Assembly: GCF_007971525.1 (NCBI RefSeq)
Contig: NZ_CP042437.1
Location: 2,790,001 to 2,854,000, forward strand
Length of the DNA: 64,000 bases
Origin: Mucilaginibacter ginsenosidivorax
GTDB taxonomy: Bacteria > Bacteroidota > Bacteroidia > Sphingobacteriales > Sphingobacteriaceae
Direction of reading: 5' to 3'
The notes beneath the pieces were generated by a model. That model saw nothing but the letters and a program-made list of their open reading frames with translations, was not told where the DNA came from and ran no database searches. Of the stretch, positions 14,204 to 24,327 are shown one piece after another; position 1 is the first letter of the stretch, and each line of letters starts with the position of its first letter. A program made the translations under genes and the position numbers.

Positions 14204-15100
14204 ATGATCTCATTCGCCCACCGTGTTTTTATGGAAGTTGCTGCCAATTTGAGTTTCTCAAAGGCTGCGCAGGTGCTGTTTGTAACGCAGCCTGCCATAA
14301 GCAAGCATATTAAAGCTCTGGAAGATCAGTATAAAGTTCCCTTATTTGAGCGCAAAGGCAACAGTATCCTGCTTACTGAAGCAGGCAATAAGCTGAACGA
14401 ATACCTGCAGCAAGCCACCGAAATTGAACGCAAAATTGAGTACGACCTGTCGGTACTCAGCAACCTGTCGCAGGCAGCGGGCCATTTACGCTTAGGGGCC
14501 AGCACTACCATTGCGCTATATATTTTACCATCGATACTATCCGGCTTTCAGCGCGAATACGCCAATGTAGATGTACAACTGGTAAACCGCAACTCCGAAT
14601 ATATCCTGAATGCCTTACTGAACCACGAGGTTGATATCGGCATCATCGAGGTTGATAATAAACTCACAACGGTATCCTACAAACCCTTTATGAGCGATGA
14701 GGTGATCCCGGTATGCTCGGCAAAAAGCCCGCTGGCCGGTAAATCGTTAACCTTAAAGCAGTTTGTTAAAACGCCCCTGGCCGTGCGCGAACGGGGATCA
14801 GGAACACTAAACGCCGTTTTAAAATCGCTGTCGGCACTGCACATCAAACCGGCAGATTTATCGGTAAAAATACGCCTTGGCGGTACCGAAGCGCTTAAAA
14901 ACTTCCTGCTGGCCGATCAGTGCCTGGGCTTTATGCCCCGCCCCTCTATCATCCGCCAGCTGGCCGAAGGCGACCTGGTTGAAGTACCCATAGAAGGCCT
15001 GAAAATCACCCGCGATTTCTTTTTCATCCGCCGGAAGGGGACGGAAGATTATGGCTTGACGAGCAATTTTATCAATTATGCATTGGAGCATATAATTTAG
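14204..15100 (+). CDS. LysR family transcriptional regulator
   Basis: The 298 residues are standard LysR length. The N-terminal winged HTH (about 1-60) contains ANLSFSKAAQVLFVTQPAIS and HIKALEDQYKVPLFERKG. The effector-binding domain (about 90-295) contains GASTTIALYILPSILSGFQ, then VDIGIIEVDNKL and RERGSGTLNAVLK, features close to the CysB/CbbR-type substrate-binding fold. The closest functional class cannot be fixed. No divergent gene is next to it; the following gene is on the opposite strand 260 nt away, so its target is unclear. Confidence 0.93.
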   Translation: MISFAHRVFMEVAANLSFSKAAQVLFVTQPAISKHIKALEDQYKVPLFERKGNSILLTEAGNKLNEYLQQATEIERKIEYDLSVLSNLSQAAGHLRLGASTTIALYILPSILSGFQREYANVDVQLVNRNSEYILNALLNHEVDIGIIEVDNKLTTVSYKPFMSDEVIPVCSAKSPLAGKSLTLKQFVKTPLAVRERGSGTLNAVLKSLSALHIKPADLSVKIRLGGTEALKNFLLADQCLGFMPRPSIIRQLAEGDLVEVPIEGLKITRDFFFIRRKGTEDYGLTSNFINYALEHII

Positions 15101-15363
15101 GCAGGTGAATAGTTGACTGGGTTGATTAGGTGAGTGGTTTTCGTTTGAACAGGAATCCAGCAGCCTTTATAAGACCTTAACGCGTCCAGAAATTGTTCGT
15201 TAACAATCAAAAATCCTGTTTCTCCCTTAACCTGACGAGTCCCGGTCAGAGGCCAATAAACAACAATTATCGAAAAAAGGAACTAAAGGCGTAAACCCCG
15301 TTAAATTTATAATCCCAGTCAATTCTTATTTTCTTTGCGTGTTTATACGAGATGTACCCCCAA

Positions 15364-16215
15364 TCAATGCTTATTACCAAAGCCAAATTCGCGGTAGGTA
15401 TCGGGCATACTGCCGTTATTGGTAAAAGCAAAAGTGTAGGTAGTTCCCCAGCTTTCAAAATCGGCATTTTTATCTTTCGATGCTTCAATATGTACCGAAC
15501 TTAGCATGTATATCCCTTCGCGGCTTAGTTTAAAAAATATCAGGCCGTTTGCATCGGCGCTCAATTTCTGGGGATAAACATTGCCGTTAATTGTTTTTAC
15601 ATACACAATAACTACGGCATCTTTTAAGGGCTTACCATGAAAAAGAACTTCGGCGGTAACATCATCGCCGTAATCGGCTTTGTAGGGGTTTTGTTTAATA
15701 ACAATTTCGTACTCTTCGTTCAGGGATTTATCAAAATCCCGGTCGGTTGGCTTATCAACCATTACCAGTGTTTTTAGGTAGCGGGTTGTTTTTTCTACAA
15801 AGTATTGCTGGTTATTAGCTTTTGCTTCTTCGGCAATTTGATCAAGCCCTTCGCTACTCAGGTATTTCAAAAATTTGTTTCGTTCCGATTCTACATTTTC
15901 ACTTTTGATAACTTCGATAGTAGCCAAACCAGGGCTTTCCAGCTTATAGTTTAAGATGTTTGAAGCCGTATCTTTTGGCGATTTGCCCAGGTCGGTTTGC
16001 TTTTTCCCCTCGTACAATACAAACTTCGAGATTTTGGCGCCGTCGTATTTGTACTCCCCCTCCTTTGCAAATTCATTTCCACTTAACAAATGAAGGTTAA
16101 TATTATCGCCTTTTTTCATGTAGAAACTGCCCGGCAGTAAAAAGAAATCTTGCGCGTAGGCCGTAAAACCAATGATCAGCAACACCGCCAATAATAAATA
16201 TACAAATCGTTTCAT
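15364..16215 (-). CDS. DUF4198-like periplasmic protein
   Basis: The 283 residues begin with a Sec signal (MKRFVYLLLAVLLIIGFTAY, cut near YAQD). The mature start DFFLLPGSFYMKKGDNINLHL is typical of DUF4198/NikM-like proteins, whose N-terminal region follows 'AHxxWLxP'-type sequences. A C-terminal Ig-like region (about 180-283, AEVLFHGKPLKDAVVIVYVK, then GIYMLSSVHIEA) fits the same family. Related proteins occur with nickel or cobalt uptake genes, but none is present here. The 262-base gap before it (15101-15363) shows nothing clear. Confidence 0.72.
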   Translation of the reverse strand: MKRFVYLLLAVLLIIGFTAYAQDFFLLPGSFYMKKGDNINLHLLSGNEFAKEGEYKYDGAKISKFVLYEGKKQTDLGKSPKDTASNILNYKLESPGLATIEVIKSENVESERNKFLKYLSSEGLDQIAEEAKANNQQYFVEKTTRYLKTLVMVDKPTDRDFDKSLNEEYEIVIKQNPYKADYGDDVTAEVLFHGKPLKDAVVIVYVKTINGNVYPQKLSADANGLIFFKLSREGIYMLSSVHIEASKDKNADFESWGTTYTFAFTNNGSMPDTYREFGFGNKH

Positions 16216-16320
16216 CGTTTTCAGTTAGGAATTACCAAACATACAAAGTTTAACCCGAAAAAATTATTTTTTGACCCTGTTCGGCGCCTTGCCATTTAAA
16301 AACTTCAGTAGTTTTACCTT

Positions 16321-18300
16321 ATGATTTTTGATCGTAAAAACCTTAATACCGACACTTTACTGTCTTTTTACAGAAAACTGTTGCTGCCGCGCATGGTCGA
16401 GGAGAAAATGCTCATCCTGTTAAGGCAGGGCCGCATTGGTAAATGGTTTTCTGGCATAGGGCAGGAAGCCATTGCCGTTGGCAGTACCCTGGCTATGGCC
16501 GATGATGAGTATATTTTGCCCATGCACCGCAACCTGGGCGTTTTTACAACGCGTAATATCCCACTTTCGCGCTTAATGGCGCAATGGCAGGGCAAACCCT
16601 CGGGCTTTACCAAGGGGCGAGACAGGTCGTTCCATTTTGGTACACAGGAATATAAAATCATCGGGATGATATCGCACCTGGGGCCGCAGCTGGCATTAGC
16701 CGATGGCATAGCGCTGGCCGATGTATTATCCAACCGGCATAAAACCACCCTGGTTTATACCGGCGAAGGCGCCACCAGCGAAGGCGATTTTCACGAGGCC
16801 CTAAACATTGCAGCCGTGTGGAATTTGCCCGTTATTTTCCTCATCGAAAACAACGGATACGGCTTATCTACTCCTACAAATGAGCAGTATCATTGCACCC
16901 AGTTGGTTGATAGGGCTATAGGCTACGGCATGGAGGGCCGCCGCATTGACGGCAACAATATTTTAGAAGTTTACCATACCATAACGGATATTAAAAACAG
17001 CATCCGCGAAAACCCGCGCCCCGTTTTGCTGGAGTGTATGACTTTCAGGATGCGCGGGCACGAGGAGGCCTCGGGGACCAAATACGTACCGCAAAACTTA
17101 TTTGAGTGGTGGAGCGCAAAAGATCCGTTGACTAATTTTGAGAAATATTTACTGAATGAGCGCATACTGCTGCCAGAGTGGATACCCGTGATCAGGAAGG
17201 AGTTTACAACGCTTATCGAATCGGAATTTGAAAAGGTTTACAGCGAGGCTGATATTGTGCCGGATATTGAAACCGAGGTAGCCGATATGTACCGGCCCTA
17301 CCAATTCCCGGCAAGCCAGCCCCCGGTAAGCCCGACCACCAATAAGCGATATATTGACGGCATAAGTGATGGCATGCGGCAGGGCATGCGTAAATATCCC
17401 AACCTGGTAGTTATGGGGCAGGATATTGCCGAATACGGCGGCGCATTTAAAATAACCCAGGGCTTTGTAGAAGAATTTGGCAAAGGCCGCGTGCGCAACA
17501 CCCCCATCTGCGAATCGGGCATTGTGGGCGCGGGTATGGGCTTGGCGCTCAACGGTTACAAAGCTATTGTTGAAATGCAGTTTGCCGATTTTGTTACCTG
17601 CGGATTTAACCAGATTATTAACAACCTGGCAAAAACCCATTACCGCTGGGCGCAGGCAGTTGATATGGTTGTACGCATGCCTACCGGCGCGGGCACAGGT
17701 GCGGGGCCTTTCCACTCGCAAAGTAACGAGGCCTGGTTTACAAAAACGCCGGGGCTTAAGGTGGTTTACCCGGCTTTCCCGGCCGATGCCAAGGGCCTGC
17801 TGCTGGCCGCAATTGACGACCCCAACCCCGTTATATACTTTGAGCACAAATACCTGTACCGCAGCATTACCGGCCCCGTGCCCGATAATGATGTACTGAT
17901 AGAAATTGGCAAGGCCAACATTGTACAACAAGGCGAAAAAGCTACCATCATCACCTTTGGTTTGGGCGTACACTGGGCGCTGGATTATGCGGCCAAACAT
18001 GCTGAATTATCCTTAGAGATCATCGACCTGCGCAGCCTGCTGCCATGGGATAAGGAAGCTGTAGAGCAAAGCGTGCAAAAAACAGGCCGGGCACTGGTAT
18101 TACATGAAGATACCCTCACCAGCGGTTTCGGTGCCGAAATTGCCGCCCACATTGCCGAACACTGCTTTAAATACCTGGATGCCCCGGTAATGCGCTGCGG
18201 CAGCCTGGATACAGCCATCCCCATGAACAAAGCGCTGGAAGACCAGTTTTTGGCCAAAGCAAGGCTTGCGGAAATGATGGAGAAGTTGCTGGGGTATTAA
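16321..18300 (+). CDS. Fused alpha/beta E1 of a branched-chain 2-oxo acid dehydrogenase
   Basis: The 659-residue chain joins the alpha subunit (about 1-315) and the beta subunit (about 335-659). The alpha part holds the thiamine-diphosphate motif GEGATSEGDFHEALNIAAV to ENNGYGLST. The beta part holds VVMGQDIAEYGGAFKITQG, MGLALNGYKAIVEMQFADF and a C-terminal transketolase-type domain with LRSLLPWD and LHEDTLTSGFGAEIAAH. E1 decarboxylates 2-oxo acids (from Val, Leu, Ile) and passes the acyl group to E2 lipoate. Such fusions are common in Bacteroidota. No E2 or E3 gene is adjacent, so its partners are encoded elsewhere. Pyruvate as substrate is less likely but not excluded. Confidence 0.93.
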   Translation: MIFDRKNLNTDTLLSFYRKLLLPRMVEEKMLILLRQGRIGKWFSGIGQEAIAVGSTLAMADDEYILPMHRNLGVFTTRNIPLSRLMAQWQGKPSGFTKGRDRSFHFGTQEYKIIGMISHLGPQLALADGIALADVLSNRHKTTLVYTGEGATSEGDFHEALNIAAVWNLPVIFLIENNGYGLSTPTNEQYHCTQLVDRAIGYGMEGRRIDGNNILEVYHTITDIKNSIRENPRPVLLECMTFRMRGHEEASGTKYVPQNLFEWWSAKDPLTNFEKYLLNERILLPEWIPVIRKEFTTLIESEFEKVYSEADIVPDIETEVADMYRPYQFPASQPPVSPTTNKRYIDGISDGMRQGMRKYPNLVVMGQDIAEYGGAFKITQGFVEEFGKGRVRNTPICESGIVGAGMGLALNGYKAIVEMQFADFVTCGFNQIINNLAKTHYRWAQAVDMVVRMPTGAGTGAGPFHSQSNEAWFTKTPGLKVVYPAFPADAKGLLLAAIDDPNPVIYFEHKYLYRSITGPVPDNDVLIEIGKANIVQQGEKATIITFGLGVHWALDYAAKHAELSLEIIDLRSLLPWDKEAVEQSVQKTGRALVLHEDTLTSGFGAEIAAHIAEHCFKYLDAPVMRCGSLDTAIPMNKALEDQFLAKARLAEMMEKLLGY

Positions 18301-18517
18301 TTGCTGGGGTGTTAAGTCAACAGCATTAAGTCCAAAGTCGTTTTTTTTCTTTTCGACTTAGAACTTAAGACTTTGGGCTAAAGCCGATCCGTACTTTTAA
18401 TGCGCTGCTATAACATATGTTTTAAGATAAAACTAAACCCTTGGTATTGATTGTTTTTTTTGGGAGATTTGTAAAAGGTTAATTAATAATATATAATTAA
18501 TCTTCTGCAAGATACGC

Positions 18518-19099
18518 ATGACCAATTTTACTAAGTTTGATGAGGAGCAATTGATTAGTCTGATGCAACAAGATTCTCTTGGCGCATTTAAGGAGATTTA
18601 TCAACGTTACTGGAAAGCGTTATATGCCGAAGCATACAAACGTTTAAAGGATAAGGATGCTTCGGAAGAAATTGTGCAGGAATTGTTTACTGCTTTCTGG
18701 CATAAACGGCATGAGTTAAATATCCATCAAACCATAGGGGGATACCTTTATAAAAGCGTTGGCTACCGCGTAATTGATCATTTTCGTAAAGAACTTACAC
18801 GGCAAACACACCAGGAATTTTTCAAGCTTAATTACACCGAGGCCGATCACTCTACCGAACAAGCAATCATGCTTAAAGATCTGCAGCTGAATATAACCCA
18901 CGTGGTAAACCAGTTACCGGATAAATGCAGGTCTGTTTATGAGTTAAGCCGGGTTAGCCATAAAACCAATAAAGAAATTGCCTCCGAGCTTGGCATATCA
19001 GAAAAAACTGTCGAAAACCACCTGACAAAAGCCCTCAACAGACTTCGCCTTAGTCTTAATAACTACCTCCTGCTGCTGATATTTCTCCTGGTAAAATAA
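18518..19099 (+). CDS. ECF RNA polymerase sigma-70 factor
   Basis: The 193 residues have region 2 (about 20-85: FKEIYQRYWKALYAEAYKRL, ASEEIVQELFTAFWHKRHEL) and region 4 (about 125-180: LPDKCRSVYELSRVSHKTN, then GISEKTVENHLTKALNRLR), ending in a short hydrophobic tail. It belongs to the Bacteroidota group that pairs with FecR-type anti-sigma factors and drives SusC/SusD operons. The FecR gene follows 490 nt downstream and SusC/SusD next, so this is the local switch of the glucan locus. The gap to FecR is unusually long because of an inverted-repeat element. Confidence 0.94.
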   Translation: MTNFTKFDEEQLISLMQQDSLGAFKEIYQRYWKALYAEAYKRLKDKDASEEIVQELFTAFWHKRHELNIHQTIGGYLYKSVGYRVIDHFRKELTRQTHQEFFKLNYTEADHSTEQAIMLKDLQLNITHVVNQLPDKCRSVYELSRVSHKTNKEIASELGISEKTVENHLTKALNRLRLSLNNYLLLLIFLLVK

Positions 19100-19111
19100 T
19101 CTTGGCGCTAT

Positions 19112-19495
19112 AACGCTTTGTGTGGGTTAATCAATTTCAATCAGCTTCTACATGACGCTCTTCCTAAGGGCCATCGGCCCGACACATATTGTAGCCGCGG
19201 GTTTCAACCCGTGGATAGTTGGTCAAAACACGGCAAAAGTGCCATCGGCACGGCCTATATTTTGATCTAAATCCATGTATTTTTAATTTGTTCAACCAAT
19301 ATATACGCCCTGCTCATATGGATCGAACCTCCGGCTCTCCATCATTTGCTTTGTTTTTTTCCACGGGTTAAAACCCGTGGCTACAAGATTGGCCGAGGCT
19401 ACGCCTCTAATTCGTGTTAAACAAATCCCGATGTGTCAACAACATATATCTTTAGAAGCTAATGGGGCCCCTTCTGCGTTAACCACACAAAGCGT
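19112..19495. repeat. Nested inverted-repeat element between sigma and anti-sigma genes
   Basis: The outer arms ACGCTTTGTGTGGGTTAA (19113-19130) and TTAACCACACAAAGCGT (19479-19495) mirror each other with one base inserted. The inner arms TTGTAGCCGCGGGTTTCAAC... (19189-19214) and 19361-19386 mirror each other over 26 bp with two mismatches, and each arm is itself palindromic. It looks like a non-autonomous palindromic element inserted between co-functional genes. No ORF. Confidence 0.72.
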
Positions 19496-19588
19496 CATCG
19501 CATAGAACCATAATTTTTTTATCAACGCGTAGGGGATGCGCTCTTTTCAAACGTCAAGTATTTATAAACCGCTAATATTTTAGTTTTC

Positions 19589-20620
19589 ATGAAACCACTT
19601 ATACCCGTAGAATTACTGGAAAAGTATTTGAATGGTAATTGCACAGAAGAAGAGATTGCATTGGTTAAACAATGGTATCATTCTTTTGAGGATGACTATG
19701 ATTATATCTCGGGCGTAAGCAAAGCCGATGAAAAGGAAATAGAAGAGCGGATATTTAACCGGATTACCGAAAATATTGAAGTTGATGATAAGCCGGCTCA
19801 AACAGCAGGCGTTCGGTACCTGGGCATATTAAAATGGTCTGCCGCAGCGGCCATTGGTGCAATTTTACTGGGGGCTTTTTATTTTGTTAATAACAAAAAA
19901 GGTACCTCCTCACAGGTTGCACAAGTTGCCCCCCAGCAGGTAGAGCAGGTTGATATCACCAACAATTCAAATCAAATTTACAAAGCAGTATTGCCCGATA
20001 ACAGCACCATTTGGTTAAGTCCGGGAGGTAACATAAGATACCCTAAAACATTTGCAAAAAATGCCAGGATCATATCAATGTACGGCGAAGGCTTTTTTGA
20101 GATAACTAAAAACCCCAAACGCCCTTTTATTATCAACGGGCGGTCGATAATCACCAAGGTTTGGGGCACCAGTTTTTTAATACGTGATAATTATCGCAGT
20201 AACACTGCAGATGTATCGGTTGTAACCGGCAAGGTATCGGTAAGTATTAAAAACAACGATCAGGAGAACAACGTGAACACCAATTTAGAAAAACACGAGC
20301 TGATGCTTTATCCCAATCAAAAAGCAGTTTACCTGATAGATAAACATTTGTTGAAACCGGCGGGTATGGTCAATCAGCCTGCTTTAAAAATATGGAGCCA
20401 GGTTAACCTTTCGTTTGATAACAAACCCCTGCGCGAAATTATCCCGGTACTTAATGCTACTTATGGAGTACATATAAAGGTAGCTAATGACAGGTTGAAC
20501 CATTATATGCTGAATGCCGATTTTGCGGGCTTTAACCTGCCGGATGTGTTGGCGGCCCTAAAAAAATCTATCAACGTAAATTACCAGATAAAGGACAACA
20601 ACACTATCGAACTTAATTAA
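19589..20620 (+). CDS. FecR-type anti-sigma factor
   Basis: The 343-residue protein has a short cytosolic N-terminal domain (residues about 1-70: LEKYLNGNCTEEEIALVKQW), one transmembrane helix (about 82-102: LKWSAAAAIGAILLGAFYFV), then the periplasmic FecR domain (about 125-230: KAVLPDNSTIWLSPGGNIRYP, EGFFEITKNPKRPFI, VWGTSFLIRDNYRSN) and a C-terminal DUF4974-like STN-fold (NLSFDNKPLREIIPVLNATY). It holds the sigma factor inactive until the SusC receptor's N-terminal domain signals substrate uptake. Confidence 0.94.
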   Translation: MKPLIPVELLEKYLNGNCTEEEIALVKQWYHSFEDDYDYISGVSKADEKEIEERIFNRITENIEVDDKPAQTAGVRYLGILKWSAAAAIGAILLGAFYFVNNKKGTSSQVAQVAPQQVEQVDITNNSNQIYKAVLPDNSTIWLSPGGNIRYPKTFAKNARIISMYGEGFFEITKNPKRPFIINGRSIITKVWGTSFLIRDNYRSNTADVSVVTGKVSVSIKNNDQENNVNTNLEKHELMLYPNQKAVYLIDKHLLKPAGMVNQPALKIWSQVNLSFDNKPLREIIPVLNATYGVHIKVANDRLNHYMLNADFAGFNLPDVLAALKKSINVNYQIKDNNTIELN

Positions 20621-20845
20621 ACCAATTATTTACTAACCTCAATTAACCCAACAAGCCTATGTATAGTAAGATACCCACTTAAAAAAACACCTCAGTTCCT
20701 GAGGTTGCAAATTCACCCGTAAAATAAAAAAACTTAGAAGTGTTGCGACCACTCCTAAGCCTGAAAAGCCCAATACTGATGCACCATAAAATGGTGTAGC
20801 GGGCATTTAATTGTCTCATTTTTAACAAAGAAACATTACAAATAT
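20621..20845 (+). promoter_or_regulatory. Structured 5' region of the SusC/SusD operon
   Basis: Three hairpins can be drawn: ACCTCAG-TTC-CTGAGGT (20689-20705), CTTAGAAGTG with CACTCCTAAG around 20732-20758, and CACCAT-AAA-ATGGTG near 20780-20794. Together they suggest a leader or terminator after fecR and before susC. A sigma-dependent promoter for susC probably lies here, but no consensus was recognised. Confidence 0.4.
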
Positions 20846-23800
20846 ATGAAATTTCGTTTGCGAAAGCCTATTCCCTGGTCTAAAATCATGAAGATTACAT
20901 TTAGTCAAATATTGATAGCAGTTTTACTAAGCACCATAGCTTATTCGAGCCCGTTAAGGGCGCAAAGCGTACTTGACAAAACGGTTAGCCTGTCGTTTAA
21001 ACAGGTTACCGTACAGGAGGTTTTAAACTACCTGCAAAAAGACAACGACATCAAATTCATCTACAGTAAAAACTCGATAAATCTGTCGCAAAAAGTTACT
21101 GTGAATTTCGAGAACAAAAGTTTAAAAAACGTTCTTGACCAGCTGCTAAAAAGCAACGGCATTGATTACGAGGTTTTAAAAGACAGAATAGTACTGGGAA
21201 AACCTGCCGATATTAAAGCAGCCGAAGGCGCCGCAAGCACTGCCGACAAATCTGCTGAGTTTAACCAGGCAATAACCGGTATTGCGGTATCTGGTAAAGT
21301 GGTTGACGAAAAAGGTTTACCGTTGCCTGGTGCAAGCGTACGTGAAAAAGGGACACAGAACGGAGTACAAACCGATGTAAATGGCAACTTTAAGTTGAAC
21401 GTTAGCAGCGAGAACGCGGTTTTGGTTGTCGATTTTATCAGCTACCGCTCTGCCGAAGTTACTGTTGGTAAACAAACCTTAATCACCATAACCCTTATTG
21501 AAGATATAAAAGGATTAAACGAAGTAGTGGTTGTAGGCTATGGCACGCAAAAAAAGAGTGTAACTACCGGTGCAATATCCGGTGTTACCGCCAAAGAGTT
21601 TGAAGACCTGCCGGTTACACGCGTAGAGCAAATATTACAGGGCCGCACCTCTGGTTTAACCATTGCCGCAAACAATGGCCAGCCGGGCGAGGGCGCAACC
21701 GTACGTGTAAGGGGTATCACCTCATTTAACAATAACGACCCGCTTTGGGTTGTTGATGGTGTTGTAGTTGATAACGGCGGCATTGGCTACCTTAACCAAT
21801 CAGATATCGAGTCGATTGAAGTGTTAAAAGATGCCGCATCACAGGCAATTTACGGTACGCGTGCAGCTGCCGGCGTAATTTTGGTAACTACCAAAAAAGG
21901 CCGCGAAGGTAAGCCACAGATAAATTATTCAGGTTATTATGGCACATCTAAACCGGCGCGCACAATTGATTTATTAAATGCCCAGCAATATGCAACCCTA
22001 CGCAACGAAGCAAGCGTTGCCGGCGGCGGCGCCATTGTATATCCCAATCCGGCATCATTAGGTGTTGGAACCGACTGGCAATCCGTTATTTTCAATAACA
22101 GCGCCAAACGCCAAAATCATGAGCTAAGTGTTAGCGGCGGCAACGATAAATCTACCTACTATACATCCTTTGGTTATTTGCAGCAGGATGGTATTGTTGC
22201 CACAGATATATCAAAATACAAACGCGTTAATTTTAGGGTTAACCAAACTTACAAGCCTGCAAAATGGATAAACTTTGGCGAAAACCTTGGCTATACTTAT
22301 AACAAATCAATAGGCCTGGGTAATACCAACAGCGAGTTTGGCGGCCCTATCAGCTCGGCTTTAAACCTCGACCCTATTACCGTTCCGGTTGTAACCGACC
22401 AGGCGGCTGCTTCGGCCCCGGTATACGCCAATAACCCTGTGCGCAGAAATGCTTTGGGCTATCCTTACGGCATATCAAATATAGTAGGCCAGGAAATTAC
22501 CAACCCGCTTGCATATATATCAACCAGGTTAGGTAACTATAGCTGGGCGCATAACATTGTAGGCAATATATACGGCGAATTAGAGCCTGTAAAAGGTTTA
22601 AAGCTACGATCTACAGTAGGCACCAAGATCGCTTTTTATGGCAATGAATCGTTTAACCCGGTAGCATACCTCAACTCATCTACCGTAACGTCGCAAAACA
22701 GCTACAACCGCGAAAGCAACCGGTTATTTAACTGGAACATTGAGAACACTGCATCGTACAACCGCACTATAGGTAAACATAGCGCTACTGTACTCATTGG
22801 GCAGGGAGCTTATTCAGAAAACAACCGCTACACAGACGGCGTAACCTATTACAACCTGCCGGTTGATAACTTTAAGGATGCATCTTTAAATTACAGCATA
22901 CCCGCCGCTAACAGAATTGGTTACGGCAGCGAAGGGCAGGCGCACACCATCAGCTCGTTATTTGCCCGTGCCAACTACAATTATGATGAACGTTATATCA
23001 TTGAAGGCGTTATCCGCCGCGATGGTTCATCAAGGTTTGGCGCAAACTATAAATATGGTACTTTCCCTTCATTTTCATTAGGCTGGGTACCTTCAAAAGA
23101 AGCTTTTTGGCCTAAAAACGAAACTGTTAACTTCTTGAAATTCCGTGGCGGTTACGGTGTTGTGGGTAGCGATGCCATTGCAGATAATGCATTCCTTTCA
23201 ACTATCGGCGGTGGCCGTAACTACAGCTTTGGTACCGGCGATACTTACATAAGCGGTTACAGCCCAAATGCGCCATCAAACCCCAACCTTCGCTGGGAAG
23301 AAACCGCGCAAACCAACGTGGGTTTTGATGCGGTATTATTTAACGACTTTAACCTGACCTTTGAATGGTTTAAAAAGAAAACCAGTGGTATTTTACAATA
23401 CCCCCCAATCCCGTTATATGTGGGCGCTATCTCAAACCCTGCGGCTAACATTGGCGATATGCAGAACAAAGGCCTGGAGTTAGAATTGGGTTACCGTAAA
23501 AAAATAGGCGAATTTAACTTAAACGTTAACGCCAACGTAACGCACATCACCAACAAAGTTACCTATTTAGGCAACGGTCAAAAATTCCTTGATGGCGCAG
23601 GCTTCCAGGGAGTTGAAGGCGGCATTACACGTACTACCGTTGGCCAGGCTTACAATTCTTTTTACGGATACCAAAACATGGGTATTTTTCAAACACAGGC
23701 AGAGATTGATAGCTACGTATCGGCAAGCGGCCATAAAATACAGCCAAATGCTAAACCCGGCGATTTTAAATGGGCCGACCTTGATGGCAACGGAACCATT

Positions 23801-24316
23801 AATGACCAGGACCGTACCTACATTGGCAACCCTACACCATCGTGGATATATGGCTTGACCTTTAATGCATCGTACAAAAACTTCGATATCGTTGTGTTTG
23901 GACAAGGCCAGGCAGGCAACATGATTTTCCAGGGTTTACACCGTTTAGATATCGGCAACTCAAACTTTACCACTAAACGTTTAGAAAGATGGGTTGGCCC
24001 GGGCACATCAAACACCGAGCCCCGTGTAGTTGATGGCGACCCTAACCATAACACCACCTATAACTCTAAATACTACCTTGAAAAAGGCGATTACTTCCGC
24101 ATCAAAAACCTGCAGTTAGGCTATAGCCTCCCTAAAAATCTGATTAGCAAAATTGGTATGCGAAGGGCAAGAATATATGTAACCGGCGAGAACCTGTTCA
24201 CCTTTACCAAATACTCTGGTTACGATCCGGAGATTGGCGGCGGCAGCTACAGTATCGATCGTGGTTTTTATATGCAGGCAAAATCGTATATGCTGGGTGT
24301 AAGTGTTGGATTTTAA
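20846..24316 (+). CDS. SusC/RagA family TonB-dependent glycan transporter with STN domain
   Basis: The 1156-residue protein starts MKFRLRKPIPWSKIMKITFS; a second ATG at residue 15 is also possible. After the signal (to about residue 40, LRAQS) come an STN secretin/TonB domain (about 45-120: VSLSFKQVTVQEVLNYLQK, then IDYEVLKDRIVL), a carboxypeptidase-like domain (about 150-220: GKVVDEKGLPLPGASVREKG), the TonB box region and a plug (NEVVVVGYGTQKKSVTTGAI), then a long barrel. The STN domain marks it as a transducer that signals to the FecR/sigma pair upstream. It imports oligosaccharides captured by the SusD protein that follows after 11 nt. Confidence 0.96.
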   Translation: MKFRLRKPIPWSKIMKITFSQILIAVLLSTIAYSSPLRAQSVLDKTVSLSFKQVTVQEVLNYLQKDNDIKFIYSKNSINLSQKVTVNFENKSLKNVLDQLLKSNGIDYEVLKDRIVLGKPADIKAAEGAASTADKSAEFNQAITGIAVSGKVVDEKGLPLPGASVREKGTQNGVQTDVNGNFKLNVSSENAVLVVDFISYRSAEVTVGKQTLITITLIEDIKGLNEVVVVGYGTQKKSVTTGAISGVTAKEFEDLPVTRVEQILQGRTSGLTIAANNGQPGEGATVRVRGITSFNNNDPLWVVDGVVVDNGGIGYLNQSDIESIEVLKDAASQAIYGTRAAAGVILVTTKKGREGKPQINYSGYYGTSKPARTIDLLNAQQYATLRNEASVAGGGAIVYPNPASLGVGTDWQSVIFNNSAKRQNHELSVSGGNDKSTYYTSFGYLQQDGIVATDISKYKRVNFRVNQTYKPAKWINFGENLGYTYNKSIGLGNTNSEFGGPISSALNLDPITVPVVTDQAAASAPVYANNPVRRNALGYPYGISNIVGQEITNPLAYISTRLGNYSWAHNIVGNIYGELEPVKGLKLRSTVGTKIAFYGNESFNPVAYLNSSTVTSQNSYNRESNRLFNWNIENTASYNRTIGKHSATVLIGQGAYSENNRYTDGVTYYNLPVDNFKDASLNYSIPAANRIGYGSEGQAHTISSLFARANYNYDERYIIEGVIRRDGSSRFGANYKYGTFPSFSLGWVPSKEAFWPKNETVNFLKFRGGYGVVGSDAIADNAFLSTIGGGRNYSFGTGDTYISGYSPNAPSNPNLRWEETAQTNVGFDAVLFNDFNLTFEWFKKKTSGILQYPPIPLYVGAISNPAANIGDMQNKGLELELGYRKKIGEFNLNVNANVTHITNKVTYLGNGQKFLDGAGFQGVEGGITRTTVGQAYNSFYGYQNMGIFQTQAEIDSYVSASGHKIQPNAKPGDFKWADLDGNGTINDQDRTYIGNPTPSWIYGLTFNASYKNFDIVVFGQGQAGNMIFQGLHRLDIGNSNFTTKRLERWVGPGTSNTEPRVVDGDPNHNTTYNSKYYLEKGDYFRIKNLQLGYSLPKNLISKIGMRRARIYVTGENLFTFTKYSGYDPEIGGGSYSIDRGFYMQAKSYMLGVSVGF

Positions 24317-24327
24317 TAATTAATGAA

